A stretch of 32,032 nt of DNA. It comes from Azolla pinnata. Its lineage: Eukaryota > Streptophyta > Polypodiopsida > Salviniales > Salviniaceae. Below are positions 11,275 through 23,321 of this stretch, one piece after another (within the stretch, counting starts at the first letter, position 1; every line of letters starts with the position of its first letter). A program made the position numbers and the translations under genes. The stretch is taken from NCBI GenBank assembly GCA_037176905.1, contig JBBBWG010003092.1, positions 1 through 32,032 on the forward strand. Reading direction: 5' to 3'. The notes beneath the pieces were generated by a model. That model did no database searches. It was not told the origin of the DNA and saw nothing but the letters and a program-made list of their open reading frames with translations.

Positions 11275-11320
11275 ATTGGAACAATACAGAGAAGATTAGC
11301 ATGGCCCCTGCGCAAGGATG
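11275..11320 (+). pseudogene. U6 spliceosomal snRNA fragment (pseudogene)
   Basis: This 46-bp stretch matches the central part of plant U6 snRNA with one difference by eye (GGAACAATAC instead of GGAACGATAC). It includes the ACAGAGA box that pairs with the 5' splice site, the AGC triad, and the CCCCTGCGCAAGGATG segment. The 5' stem-loop of U6 is absent upstream and the expected ACACGCACAAATCGAGAAATGG does not follow. The plant U6 upstream element (TCCCACATCG type) and a T-run terminator are not seen either. It is therefore a truncated copy rather than a working gene. Confidence 0.85.
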
Positions 11321-11330
11321 GTCCCAGAAA

Positions 11331-14300
11331 GGAGATACGGTAAATAAGAAATTCTTCCATTGTAGAGGCCACAACACAAAGGCAGAATACTCCAACACAT
11401 GGATATATCAATCATTGATGATCCGACATCAATGAACAAGATTGCGATAGGCTATTGCAAAGTTTTGTTATACGTCGAAGTAATAGTCATGATCGACTTT
11501 GAGAAAACATTCAAGCCCATCGTTCCACCTCTCGAGGTCTGTGAGACGAGGTTACCTACCGACTCCCTACCACTTTCTAATTTTTTCGAAGGCAATGACC
11601 ACCTCCCTCAAACGCTTTGAGTTTGGGTAACTTAAGTTGCCGATGTCAAGCAAGGAATTGTTGGATATAAAATATGTTGATAATACAAATCTATGTTTAG
11701 AATGTAACATAATCAATCTAAGGAAGACACAAAATGCCCTTGAAACCTTTTGATTGACTATCGATATAAGAGTAAAGTGTAACAAATCAGTAACCTTTTG
11801 AGTTAGAGGTTTAACAATGCTAGTTGGCAACTTCACCAAGACTTCAAATGGATTTCTAAAGGAGAGTCAATCCGGTACCCAAGAGTGTTAGAATTGACCT
11901 ACATCAATAGTTATCAACACTCCTAGTAATTCGCAAGAAACTGTTAGAATCATGCGAAACTGTTGCTTGCATGAATAATCACAGTACTTAATTTGGTACT
12001 CCTAGTCACGATGTAACATGCATAGTGTGATAGATTTTGCATAGTTCCTTCACTCAGTAAATACGTGAAATAATTCAGAAATTCAATAGACAAGTAAGAA
12101 ACGTTCTAAAGCTAGAGCAGGGTGATATGGGGTGATTATTAAACAATGTTATCCATTACTTCACACCCTTCTAGTACAAACAAATATATTTGTAATCGGC
12201 AGGCACATGCCAGTTGTTTGCTTTGTTTTCTTTAAAAAAAAATCATCCTTATGCAAATTCAATGCAGAAGTTAATATATGTGAATATCTTAGGACTACCA
12301 TTTTCACAATCATATAGTAATTCTATTTATTTCTTATAAACATTTTTAGTTTAATAAACTTTTTTTTTTGAGGTTGTAAAAGGAAACATAATATCATGGT
12401 ATTGTCACATCTAACATGTAAGAGTCATTATCTTGTTAGGCATTAAACTCACAAACTCACATTCTAATAATTAAGTTTATTAATTAAAATATTTTATTTT
12501 TTTAAAATAATATTTATAGGAAACTTTCAAAATTCATGTATTTATGTAAATCTTCAGAACCTTTTGGAGTGCTCTAAAATCTTCTTAAACTCTAAACATT
12601 CTTCTATAGATCATAAATAAATGGAATTAATGCTAGTTATTATCATTCTAGAATCACAAGTAAAAGAGATGAAAAGGAAGGAAAATAACATAGGAACTAC
12701 TCAATTCTCAAGTCATATATATGAAAAAGCAAGAATCGACGTGATATGCAAAGAGAAATATTAACATGTGAAAATGAAAAGTTTATAAGGACCCTAGTGT
12801 TTGGTTAGTAGATAAGGTGATCTTAACAAAGTAACTAAAATTAAAGTCACAATAATAATAGAATTCTATAATTTCTCGTTAATAATAAATATTATGTTTA
12901 TTCTTGTTTATATTGCCTCAAACTCCTTGTTACAATATCCGTGCTCGTGTCTTGTCCTCTTTAAATTTGTGTCAAGTACGAGGTGTAACATAAGTGACAT
13001 GTCGAAAGAAAAAAAGAAAAATGTATGAGTGAAATAGAACTAGTAAAGAAGCGATAGTATTATAATCAACCCATCATGACTTGGTTTACACTTAAAATTG
13101 ATATTTCTCTCTTGTAAGTCTAAGTATAATATATAATATAAGTTACATGAATATATTTAAATTTTTTAAAAAATAAAAAATTTACATTGAGTCGAGTTGG
13201 ATCAACCTAAGATGGGTCAAGTCAAAGTATGTCCTATTTTTTTTCAATTGAAAAATTCTTATTGTTCTTTGGGCCTTTTCTTCTAATTAAACTTATCAAG
13301 TAATACTAAAGAATACTTCCAATCTTACTCTTTGATTAGACTTCTCAATTAGTACTTATCCGTGGTATCATCTTATTCTTTGTTCATATCAAACAGTGTC
13401 TATATCATTGTGGGCTCAATGTCAGTGCGCTCTATTGTTCGATTTAGTTTATCTCTTTCCACTTAGTTGTTAGTGTCTGGTTCACACCACAAGTGCTTTG
13501 ACATGTATGAATGACTCACTGGTGTGTATTTAGTCGACATAATAGAACTCAATCGGGATTCTTCTCAATGTGATATATATAGTAGGTGTAGATTGCTTCA
13601 ATGGGATCGATTGTCCTACTGAAGCTGACAAAGATTTCTCTGTGTCCTTCGACAATCTTAGTCGATCAATTTCTGGAAGAGGATATGTGAGCGCAATTTC
13701 CATCATGTTAGCATCCATGTGTTCTTTGGCTGTGGGTAGGAGATGGTTGCCTGGTTGGTGAAAAGTAACTACTATAGGTGAGCGGGTTTGAGAGGCTACC
13801 ATGGGCAAAATCTCCGAGAGGGGCAACACTGTTAAGATCACTGCCTCGATCAAGCGAGCGCTTGGGAGGCGAGAAGATGTGATTGGTGAAACTAACTAAC
13901 GATTATATTCAGTGACATTGTGGATGAAGGCAATGATGTGATCAAAGAACTAAATTTGTGAGAAAAGAGAGGGCGTCGATTTTAAACATGTACAAGACAA
14001 TGTGTCTGGAGAGAAGCTGTCCCACGAGCATGCCAAGGTGTTAGCTAATACGGCTAGGATGATGAGTTTCGCATTGAACAATGAGATGGAGGATCTGTGC
14101 TATAGATTCTCCATCTCAGCTAAGTTTGGCTGGCCGACATGGCGCGATCCTTTTTTTTCGTAGCATAAGGAAGAAAAGGGCAACATACACATTTACCTGC
14201 ACGCGCGCGCGCGCACACACACACACACACACACAGACACTACACAAGAGCATAGAATACAATTAAGCTGCAGTTTGAGATTTTGTTCTCGAGATTACAA

Positions 14301-14443
14301 AGCATTATTCAATCTCAAGATGCGACAAAATAGGTCTACGAAGCCTGGGGGTGGAGGCACGGATCCTTCCGGCGATGATCATGACGCAAAGAGCTAGCTG
14401 GAAGGGCCCGAAACCGATCGGATCAGGCGACAGGGGGGCCAGC
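11331..14443. other. AT-rich intergenic region between the two LTP genes
   Basis: No gene is recognised in about 3.1 kb. From about 12130 to 13400 the DNA is strongly AT-rich with homopolymer runs. A more balanced stretch at about 13570-14150 has frames with protein-like composition (for example EKLSHEHAKVLANTARMMSF near 14010-14070, plus strand) that could be remains of a gene or element, but I cannot name a family. A (CG)n(CA)n dinucleotide run lies at about 14200-14235. Confidence 0.4.
14203..14236. repeat. CG/CA dinucleotide microsatellite
   Basis: A short run of CG dinucleotides passes directly into a run of CA dinucleotides. It lies outside any recognised gene. Confidence 0.9.
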
Positions 14444-15112
14444 TTAAGGGATCCTGGAAGCATCAGAAGCAGACCAAAAAAGCGTCAAAACAAAATCACA
14501 CCGACAAGGAAGGGATCGGCATGATAGGGTTAGCATTGAGGTCTCCTCTCTTCTATTTCCTTATCTATGCTTACAAGGAGCTACCAGGGTTGGGGTCTAG
14601 GCCAGTGTTACGAGCATGAGCGTGGTTGACTGACGATCATGCCAAAGATGGTGACGCTTCTGATCAGATACGCTCATGCTCTTTAACAATTAGGGTTAGG
14701 AATAGGGTTAGGGTTAGGGTTAGGGTTAGGGTTAGGGTTAGGGATACCTGGAGCAGTCGGTGTTGACGGAGGGCTTGTAGCCGAGGGGGACACCGCAAGC
14801 AGCGGAGAGGCCGCCGACGCGAGCAGTCTGCAGGCTGCCGAAGGCGGTGGAGAGCTGGACGATGCACTTGCAAGCGGCGATGCGGTCGGGCCGAGACGGC
14901 TTCGTGAGCGCGTAGAGCTTCTTGACGCCAGAGCAGCAGGGTTGCGGGGGGCCACCGAGAGTGCCCCTGAGGTAGCTGAGGCAGCTCAGCAGATTCGACT
15001 CAACGGTTCCGCAAGTTATGGCCGCCTCGCCCATCTGCACAGACATCATCACCACCGCTAACAATGCCAGAATCAACACCAATTTCGACGCTTGTCCCTT
15101 CGCCATCCCCAC
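14444..15112 (-). CDS. Type 1 non-specific lipid-transfer protein, two exons
   Basis: Exons: 15112-14748 and 14453-14444, joined in phase (AG|G) to give 124 aa ending DCSRIP, with TAA at 14446-14444. The first 31 or so residues are a secretion signal; the third codon is also Met, so either could start. All eight cysteines are present: TCGTV, LSCLSYL, PCCSGVKKL, ACKCI, AACGV, NTDC. The pentapeptide SRPDR is kept. Lipid binding and secretion are inferred from the family. The intron sits at the same codon and phase as in the 9747-10297 gene, and the two share KLY, SRPDR, ACKCIV and the PSVNT ending, so they are likely tandem relatives. Signal sequence and core have diverged clearly. The 294-bp intron starts with a telomere-type (CCCTAA)n run. 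Confidence 0.93.
14690..14743 (+). repeat. TTAGGG telomere-type array inside the LTP intron
   Basis: Six perfect TTAGGG units (14708-14743) are preceded by AGGG (14704-14707) and by degenerate units from 14690. On the gene's sense strand this is (CCCTAA)n, beginning three bases after the intron's GT. The unit is the six-base type, not the seven-base TTTAGGG usual in plants. Confidence 0.95.
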
Positions 15113-15250
15113 TGTGAGCTATTCCTCGCTCCCCTCACCAACAACTGGATCTTCTGTATCTCTCTCTCTATGTATGTATGCAATGCTTGTCTGCGTCGTC
15201 GTCGCTGTCTTCTGCTTCTCCTCCTTATATAAGCGAGAAAGCGAACGAAC
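15113..15250 (-). promoter_or_regulatory. Promoter and leader of the second LTP gene
   Basis: A TATA box (TTATATAAG context, 15226-15232) lies about 114 bp upstream of the ATG, which puts the start of transcription near 15195. A CT run and GTATG repeats lie at about 15156-15182 in the leader. Position and spacing are typical; the start site is inferred. Confidence 0.6.
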
Positions 15251-16114
15251 GATCTGTTCAACTTTGGCCCGTTCGACAAAACGTACAATAATGTTCGCGT
15301 ATCCACTCGCCTGTGAGGGAGGCAGAAAAGCCCCTTTCTCCCCTTCCCCACCCCCCACTACCACCAGCCACATTCAGTTTGGGGCTTTCAAATTTAGTTA
15401 TGGCCATTTACTCATACCTGACCAGCCACCACCACCCGATTCTTCACGGCTCTTCTCCATCTTTTTTTTACATCCCTATCATTCGCGTCTTTGCCTTTTC
15501 CTCGCTTGCCGATTTTGACCATTGCTTCATATTGCCACTCGACTCCTCTCTAGAAACCCTAAACCCTAAACCCTAAAACATGAAGGAAACCCAATGATGG
15601 TGTTGCAAATACCATTGCTACACATTAGAGGACATCGTCATGGTTTTCTTAACCGTTTCTTAAACCGGGATAGTCTCCCCACAACCAACATATATACAGA
15701 CCGCTGATTTCAAGGCCTTTCTTCTTCTCCGTCCATGGCTGGCATTCCACATTCCAATTTGACTCGATCGACATGCATGCCATCATGCTCGAGCTCAAAC
15801 CGACATTCTTTGCTCTTCAGTGATTGTGTTTTCTTGCATCATGGAACTGAGGACATAGTTACCATCACTTGGTTTCAATTTGCTGTACAAAAGAAGAGTA
15901 CTTACTACTCAAGAATTTGGACCCAAGTGGGCATTCAGAAAAATCCATGACCATTTATACCATTTATTCGGGACCATATTCACCTACACTTCCATCAAAT
16001 ACCTTGCATGGTCTTTTGCAGGAGAATGCCCAAGTTTTCCACAGCTCGTAAAGGCGAACAATACGACACACTGACAAGTCTTGAGAACAATTCATGAAAA
16101 TTGCTGGTTTTTCT

Positions 16115-16150
<36 letters not shown>

Positions 16151-16692
16151 CATTTGCACATGACCTGTTCTCACCACACAACTTCTAACTTACCGCACAC
16201 CAAAAACAGTTTTGTGCTTCAAAACTGAAATAACTGCTTCCGCTTGAAACCTCAATTTTGTCCTTCCGCTTGAATGCTCAATTTTGTGCTTCAAATTTGA
16301 AACAACTGCTTCCACTTGAATGACTAGTTTTGTACTTCAAAGATGTACGACTGCTTGCTTCAAGCTGCAGTGCTAAAATTCCTCAAAAGATAACACATCC
16401 ATGATAGAAAAGCTCCTAAACAGCATATAGTTCATGTTAACAAAAGAGTTCAGGTAAGAATGGCATGCTCCTTCCTCAGCTGTTAAAGCATTTAACAAAT
16501 AGTTGCCAATTCTACTTCTTAATAGAAGTGTCTGATGCACAAATTTATTTCAGCTTTGCAACAGAAAGCATATGATGTGATAAAACAGCAAAGCATGCGA
16601 CCAACTGGGGGAAGAAAGAGAGCAGCTTTTGCTTTCTGATGTATATTTATAAAAACATATACCTATCAAACACAAAATCATAATGAAGAGGC
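15251..16692. other. Intergenic region upstream of LTP and downstream of UBC2
   Basis: No gene is recognised. Three CCCTAAA units (the normal plant telomere type) lie at about 15556-15578. A (TA)n microsatellite lies at about 16118-16147. The rest of the right part is probably 3' flank of the UBC2 gene. Confidence 0.5.
16200..16375. repeat. Degenerate tandem repeat with TTTTGTGCTTC / ACTGCTTCC motifs
   Basis: A block alternating 'TTTTGTGCTTCAAA' and 'ACTGCTTCCGCTTGAA'-like motifs recurs three to four times (near 16209, 16255, 16280 and 16328) with partial copies between. The unit is irregular, and I do not recognise it as a known element. Confidence 0.6.
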
Positions 16693-18969
16693 TTATTCAG
16701 CAGTCCAGCTTTGCTCGACAATTTCCCGAACTCGCCTGCCATATTCTCTGCGGTTTTCGCTGTACATGCGCGCAGCCTCTGAGTTTGCCGGTGAATTAGG
16801 GTTGGGATCACACAGCAACGACTGCATTATAAACAGCAAAAAAGCGGACAAACTATAAGGTCAAAGTGCACAACATTTAGTTAAGCTTTTGCAAAGGCAA
16901 CAAACCCTAAATTCGAAACATCTGAAATTGTACATATTCCTTTGGAAACATACGGGTGTTTAAGGTTTTAAGCCTACATTGTACAGGTTTTTAATCTATA
17001 AGATGCTGTCTTTATATTTTGCATCTTGCATGGAATAACTTTTTACTATTCTTGTAAGCTGAGCTTAACACAGATGCAAACTCTGGAAATTATATGCAAC
17101 CAGGGTATTTGATGTTAGTCCTGTTTGATTGTTAGAGTCACACTGTACATGTTTTTAAATCCTAGAAAAGCTGCCTTCTTTAATTTGCAGCTTGCATGCG
17201 ATACCCTATACCTACTCTGCTGACTTGAGCTTGAATTGAAAACAAACTTTGGAAATTATACAGAGTCCTGACTCTTACCTGTATAGACGTTAAAATAGCA
17301 GCAACATCATAAATGGGGCTCCATTGATTCTGCAATATATCTAAACATATGCTTCCATCCGCATATACTGGCAAACAGTGTGGAAAAAGTGACAAAAGTT
17401 AGAATTATAAAGGAGATTCAGGGATGCACATAACAAATATATATCATATCAAGTGACCTTGGTATGTACAGAAAGCACTTTTGCTCAAATTACAAAAATC
17501 TCAACTTCTGGTTAGCAAAAATAAAGCTTACTGTTAGGATGAAACATTCTCGAAACAAATCGGACAGTCGGAGGCTTATTCGGGTAGTCCTCAGAGAATT
17601 GCAAAGTCAGCTTGAATGTACCTGATTCAAAATTCCAAAGCACATTTTTCTGCTCAAAACACGGGAAGTTACAATCATCAAAATTTTCTCTGAGGTGAAA
17701 AAACTTACCACCATCCCAAGGAGTATCATCAGGCCTAAACAAAAACAATGAAGAGGAAGACCATTAGGATTTTCTGAAGTTGGGATAAATGTAGCACAAG
17801 TCCAACAGGCATAAAACAACCCCTTAGTTGATAAGGTTAATCCTCCACAGCATGTGTACACTCATTACATCCTTTCCTTGGTTTTATAATACAATTGCCA
17901 TATGCGACATGTTATGCAAAGTACTGTCAACTTTGCGGTTTCCTTACTGAGAGAGTATGGATGAAATTGTTACCATTAATGGTTAATGCAGTGTGCTATG
18001 AGAGATTCCCATGCAGCACATACAAATTATGTTATAAGAATATGTGCATCATGACATGTATACAAACTCTATAATGCACTAAAACCCACATAAAACGACG
18101 CCTCATCCCACACCCACATACACGTACATACACACCCACAGCCCATGAACTGTCCACATACAGGCACAATCGCACTGTAGCATACATACACATCCGCATC
18201 CGATGATAAATCCACATATGTGGATACCCACACATCTGATGACACATCCACATACATGGACACCCACACATCCAGTGACACATCGACAAACATTGACACT
18301 GACACATCCACGCACATGGACACCCACACATCCAATGATGCATCCACATACATGGAAACCCACGCATCCAATGATGCATCCACATACATGGAAACCCACG
18401 CATCCAATGACACGCCCACATACATGGACACACACACACACACACACATGGAAACGTACACATCCAATGACACCATCAACATACATGGAAACGCACACAT
18501 CCAATGACACGCCCGCATACATGGTCACACACACATCCAATGACACCATCGACATACATGGACAGCCAAACATCCAATGACACATCCACATACATGGACA
18601 ACCACATTCCTATGACACATCCACACACATGGAGCAGCACACATCTGATGCACATCAACGCACATTGACAAGCACACATCCCAAATGACACATCCACACA
18701 CATGTACAACCACACATCTGATGCACATCAACGCACAGAAACACACCGACACACAGATACGCATCCGTGAAAACATACGCAGAAACCCACGCTGCAGCAG
18801 GTAGGTAAGATGGCATAAGCGAGAATCAGCACAGAAGGGCTAACCCGAAGATAACGGCATTCCACAGCATGATGTTGTTGTCCTGAGGAGCACCGCTGAT
18901 ACCTGCAGGCGGGTCCTGCTGCAGCCTCTTGAAATCACGCATGAGGCGCTTGCGAGCTGGCGTCGACAT
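16693..18969 (-). CDS. UBC2: Ubiquitin-conjugating enzyme E2, RAD6/UBC2 type, five exons
   Basis: Exons: 18969-18845, 17734-17709, 17621-17532, 17367-17279, 16821-16693; every junction is GT-AG and in phase. The product is 152 aa, the exact length of Arabidopsis UBC1/UBC2. It opens [20 protein letters not shown] and is nearly identical to UBC2 by memory. The HPN motif is at 78-80 and the catalytic cysteine at 88 ([13 protein letters not shown]), which carries ubiquitin as a thioester. The C-terminus reads [11 protein letters not shown]. Known role: with HUB-type E3 ligases it monoubiquitinates histone H2B, and it acts in DNA-damage tolerance and flowering control. An upstream frame runs on beyond the ATG, but the conserved start is at 18969. 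A possible 13-residue upstream ORF lies at 19145-19104. Intron 1 (1.1 kb) holds a minisatellite. Confidence 0.97.
18060..18770. repeat. 36-bp minisatellite in UBC2 intron 1
   Basis: About fifteen degenerate units of 36 bp follow the pattern CACATCCACATACATGGACA plus CCCACACATCCAATGA. They are clearest at 18205-18600, with a (CA)n run at about 18428-18447. Because 36 is a multiple of three and stops are rare, frames on both strands read as 12-residue repeats (for example [12 protein letters not shown]). These are artefacts of the repeat: the region is intronic, and none of these peptides looks like a known protein. Confidence 0.92.
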
Positions 18970-20962
18970 GCTTCCGGATCCCAAACGGAAGAGGGGGGGG
19001 GGAGAACCTAGAAACAGATAACCGAGACGAAACGCAACAAGAACAGAGCGATGGGGTTGGGTTGGGGGGGTGTAGGAGGAGGGGGAAGCTGCCAAGGGAA
19101 ACCCTAGAGAAGCAGAGAGAGGAAGGTCTTCTTCTGCTCCTCCATGGCGAAGATGGGTCGAAGAGGAAGGAAGAAAAGCTGCCCTAAAGGAGGAGAAAAA
19201 GGCTTGAGAATCTATTCGCCCATCATCAGTTCTCCATGGCCAAAAACACAAAGAAGAAGAAGAAGAAGAAGAAAAGAGTGTGGGAAAATGAAATGCAAGA
19301 AGAAGAAGAAGAAGAAGAAGAAAAGATGCATCTCATTTGCTCAAAGTTCTCTTCTCTTGAGCACTGCAAAAAGAAAAAAAAAAGAGAGGAGGCTCTAGAT
19401 CCTCTTGTGTCGAAGGCGCACTTGAGAATCTATAGAAGGCGGTATACTAATGCAGACTGATTGTGTATATGTGCATAAATAGATCAATCGATCGATAGAT
19501 AGATAGATAGATGATAGATTGGGGACTTGATTCGGAATCGAGGACATCTGGATTGTGTATATGTAAATAAATAGATAGATAGATCGATAGACAGATACAT
19601 ATGATAGGTTGGGGCATTGATTCAAAATCGAGGACATCTGGGTTTGCCGATTTGCATTTCTCCAAAGTTATAATCCAGCCCCTCATTGCATGGGAAGCTC
19701 CCACTTGACTTGTCGAGGTGTTCCAAACAGACCACAACTTTGACATCTCCCTATGGCCAAGGGGCTTTGTTGTCTGTTACAGCAATTACGAGAGGGCGTA
19801 GTCATGACCTTGATTAGCAGTTTCAAGAACATATACTACTCGCCGTTTCTATATCGAGATTGCTAAATACATCGATGATCGTTGATGGTATCTATGGGCA
19901 GTAGAACACGACCCATCACATGTGTGGAGGGGAACCCTATCAGATCGTCGATCCGATATCTACACATCAGTAATCAAATGTTGTGTCCGTATCACTCTTG
20001 GGATCGACAAAAGGAGACTATGCGAATTAATCAATAAAGCAGAAGATAATATTTGCACCCTGTAGAGAGACTAAGAGTATCTCACACCATTGTACAAAGG
20101 CTATTTTACAGGTCGTCAAACTGATGGGACTTTGCCGCACCGTCAAACAAGTGTTCGTATCACACAATCCTTTAGGCATTGGATTGGATTGTATCTCAGC
20201 TCGTGCCAAGATATTTGGCAAGCAAACATTATCTCATTCAATCTGAGTTGATCCAAAAGATATAATTCATTCCACTTCCATGGAGTTCTGCACAAATCAA
20301 TGAATACAGACTGGCATGTACCCATCATCTGGATGGATCCATGCTGTACCATCACAGGAACACATGCCCATGTGCACAATATACCATACAAGTGTCTTTG
20401 AATTTAGACAAGATATGTAGAATCATCAACATCAATGTCAAAACTATGCAGTTAGATAGATATGAAATACCAATTTATGATTTTAAAAAACACGGCATCA
20501 GATATTTTGTCAAGTTGATGATACCTGCGCAAATTCACGAGCAAATCTCAATAGACAAAATCTGCCTCTGGATGCCGAGATTTTATTGTATCGTTCATGA
20601 AAATAAATAATGATTACTCATTTCTCTGGTTCCTCCATTCCGATGCCACTGCATCAGCCTTCATTGCCTGATCTAACCTCCTAAAAAGGGATGCTCCTTA
20701 GTAATAGTGCATCAAACTCCCAAAATTCACATTGGGGTTTGTCGGTTGGTCAGACTCTGAGAGCAAACAAACCTCAAGAAGTTAGTAGGTAAGAGCTCAA
20801 ATTCAAGACATCTGGTGAAATGGGAGCAAGGGAAGAGCAACGCGGATGAGCATCAATCCCTTCACATATAAAGCTGGGTCTCTACTAAACTGCGACCGAC
20901 CTCCGCAAAAAATTCACTTCCCTGCTTTGTTTCTTCAGTATCTCAAGCCGAAATAACTTCCA
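18970..20962. other. UBC2 leader/promoter and intergenic region to XEG113
   Basis: The first part is the UBC2 leader, with a telo-box-like AAACCCTAG at about 19099-19107. GAA-triplet runs lie at 19249-19274 and 19298-19322. The remainder (about 19650-20960) holds no gene I recognise; its right end is 3' flank of the arabinosyltransferase gene. Confidence 0.5.
19460..19641. repeat. 92-bp tandem duplication with GATA microsatellites
   Basis: Two copies start ATTGTGTATATG at 19460 and 19552. Each then has AAATAGAT/GATA repeats, a GATAG-TTGGGG segment and ends ATCGAGGACATCTGG. The copies differ mainly in the GATA run. Confidence 0.85.
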
Positions 20963-23285
20963 TTAAAAAGGTGGATGATCATCCGCTTGTGTAGCTGGTG
21001 GGATCGGCTTCCAGTTTGGCTTTTCATCCCAGTAAATATCATAAAAGATATGCCCTCTTTGCAGGTTTTGAGCACAGCACCATATGCCTGTGTACCTCTT
21101 GACACGATTTCTAAATTTTGCTTCCCACTCCTGTGAAATACACATATATATGCACACAAACACATATCAGAAGTAATAGCATCCCTAACAAAACCAAGAA
21201 AGTGATGTGTAAGATTGGAATACCTTATCTTCAAAGCCTTTGAATACACCAGACATTGACACAAAATTTAAGAGCTTCACCTCCTTATATTTTGTCAGAG
21301 CCGTAAAAATCTACCACATGAAGAATGGGAATGAACACCTTGCTAGGTTCTTTTTCAAAATCACCAACAGCATTTGAATGTTATATTTATGATACCTCAT
21401 TTTCTGTACTGTTTTGTGGCAGCTTAAAATTTCCATCAACTTCCTGACCACATCCTTCAGAACCATGCTTGCATAGCTTTACCTTGAGTTTTGAGCTCTT
21501 TACCTGAAAAGAATAAGAATCATAGTTCAGAAACATGCTCTGAAATAGTTATACCTAAAATCTTACGACATGAGAATGTATCCAAAGAAATTTATTTTAG
21601 ATCTGGAGGTGAAAGGTATGCCTTATCAACAGAAAACATGGTGATATCGCTATCCAAATGAATCGTATAGATCACCGGATGCAAAGACCCCTTGCACATA
21701 TATTAGCAAGTAACAGCACTAGGAAACCCCTGATAGTGCTATTGACATTGGATGTACAATATGAGATTAGGTGTATAAATACGTTGGGAGACTAGGCCCA
21801 AATAATATATCGGTATTTTACTGTCATTTAAATAGCTATTGTCTCCTCTCTTTTAGTGCAAGAGGGCAACTTATGCTGCAAAGCCCCTTGAAGGGAAGAG
21901 CATCGACCTTTTTGGAGTTCGATAACCAATAACTAGACAACGGATCTACATACTAAATACAAGCAGAACAAGTTATAATTCTAAGTCTGAATCTGTTCAG
22001 CAATCTGTACCAATGAGCAGAGAAGAGTGGGTAGTAAAAACCATGTTAAGCTTCTAAGTGTATACCTTCTACATTCATAACCTTAAGAATAAAGGTATAC
22101 ATTGGGGTGAGAATATATATGCGTGTGCTATTTTCACACAGTTTCTACTAGAAAATAGTATTTCCCACAAAACAATATATTTGAAGGTCAATGATAAAAG
22201 ATCAAATCTATTCAGAGTCTTATATTATCATTGGAAACTTGACAACAACATACTGATCAACGTAAGAATGCAATCAAGCAAGGTACCTGGCTTGGCAACC
22301 TTGGATTTTCAAGAAAAGAATATTCTCTAAAGTTTATAGCAGGTCCAAAAACATTTTCATCAAGACTCTCAAGCATTCTATTAACCTGCAAAAAAAAAGA
22401 ACAATCCCCAATTTAAAGACTTATTGGAATTCCTAGAACATGAATATGCAATATAGAAGATCAAATAAAAGAGCACATATGTCAGCGCTAGAGTCTCCTG
22501 TAGCTTGTTAGTGTGAGCATTTAGTCCTAAGTACAACGAGTTTTCTGCTTCTGGCCCCTCTTCTGATCTGTTTTTCCAATTCCTTAGCATGCTGCCTTAT
22601 TTTATATTTAAAAGCTCGTGACCTTATAAAGATTCCTCAGCAAATACCCAAGCTGGAAGTATCTTTTCTCTCGTGAAAATGGCCCGAACTAAACGATTTT
22701 GATATTTTTGTTTCACTTTTTAGCTTCGTGATTGCATCACAGCTGATAAAAGTTTACTATAAGATGAATCAATACAAAAGTCTTTATTGCCTCTCAGGTT
22801 TCATAATCTCTTCTACTTGATTTGGAGAGTAGACCACTATAACGGACCTGCTTCTATGTGTGCTAATGGTATTTAAAGCATCGATTTTCATAGCAATGCG
22901 TGGATCAATATATTGAACAAAATTTTTACAATGCGTACTTCTATTAATGTGCCACTTCTATTAATGTGCCCGATAGATACATTCTTCCATCACAAACTGG
23001 TAGTTCCTAAAACTGAACGTCCAGATATAAGGACATGAGTTGGACGTTAATGGCAAATCACCTCAAAAACATGGTCCATAGGGCACAAGAACGGCTGACT
23101 TGTGTTCGTGCCTGGGAGTATGCCAGGATGTCCAAACCACAGACGATCAAGTCTGCACCACATTTTAGGCATGATCTGTACATTTCAACCAGCAGGTAGC
23201 ACTTCAGAATTTCATCTACATTTAAAGCATGTCAAAGGCATAAGAAACTTTTATTTGTAAAGATGTCATGCAGGATATATACATA

Positions 23286-23321
<36 letters not shown>

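Noticed and set aside
18203-18591. Long open frames on both strands with repeated 12-residue units
   Set aside because: They come entirely from the 36-bp minisatellite in a UBC2 intron, and no known protein family fits.
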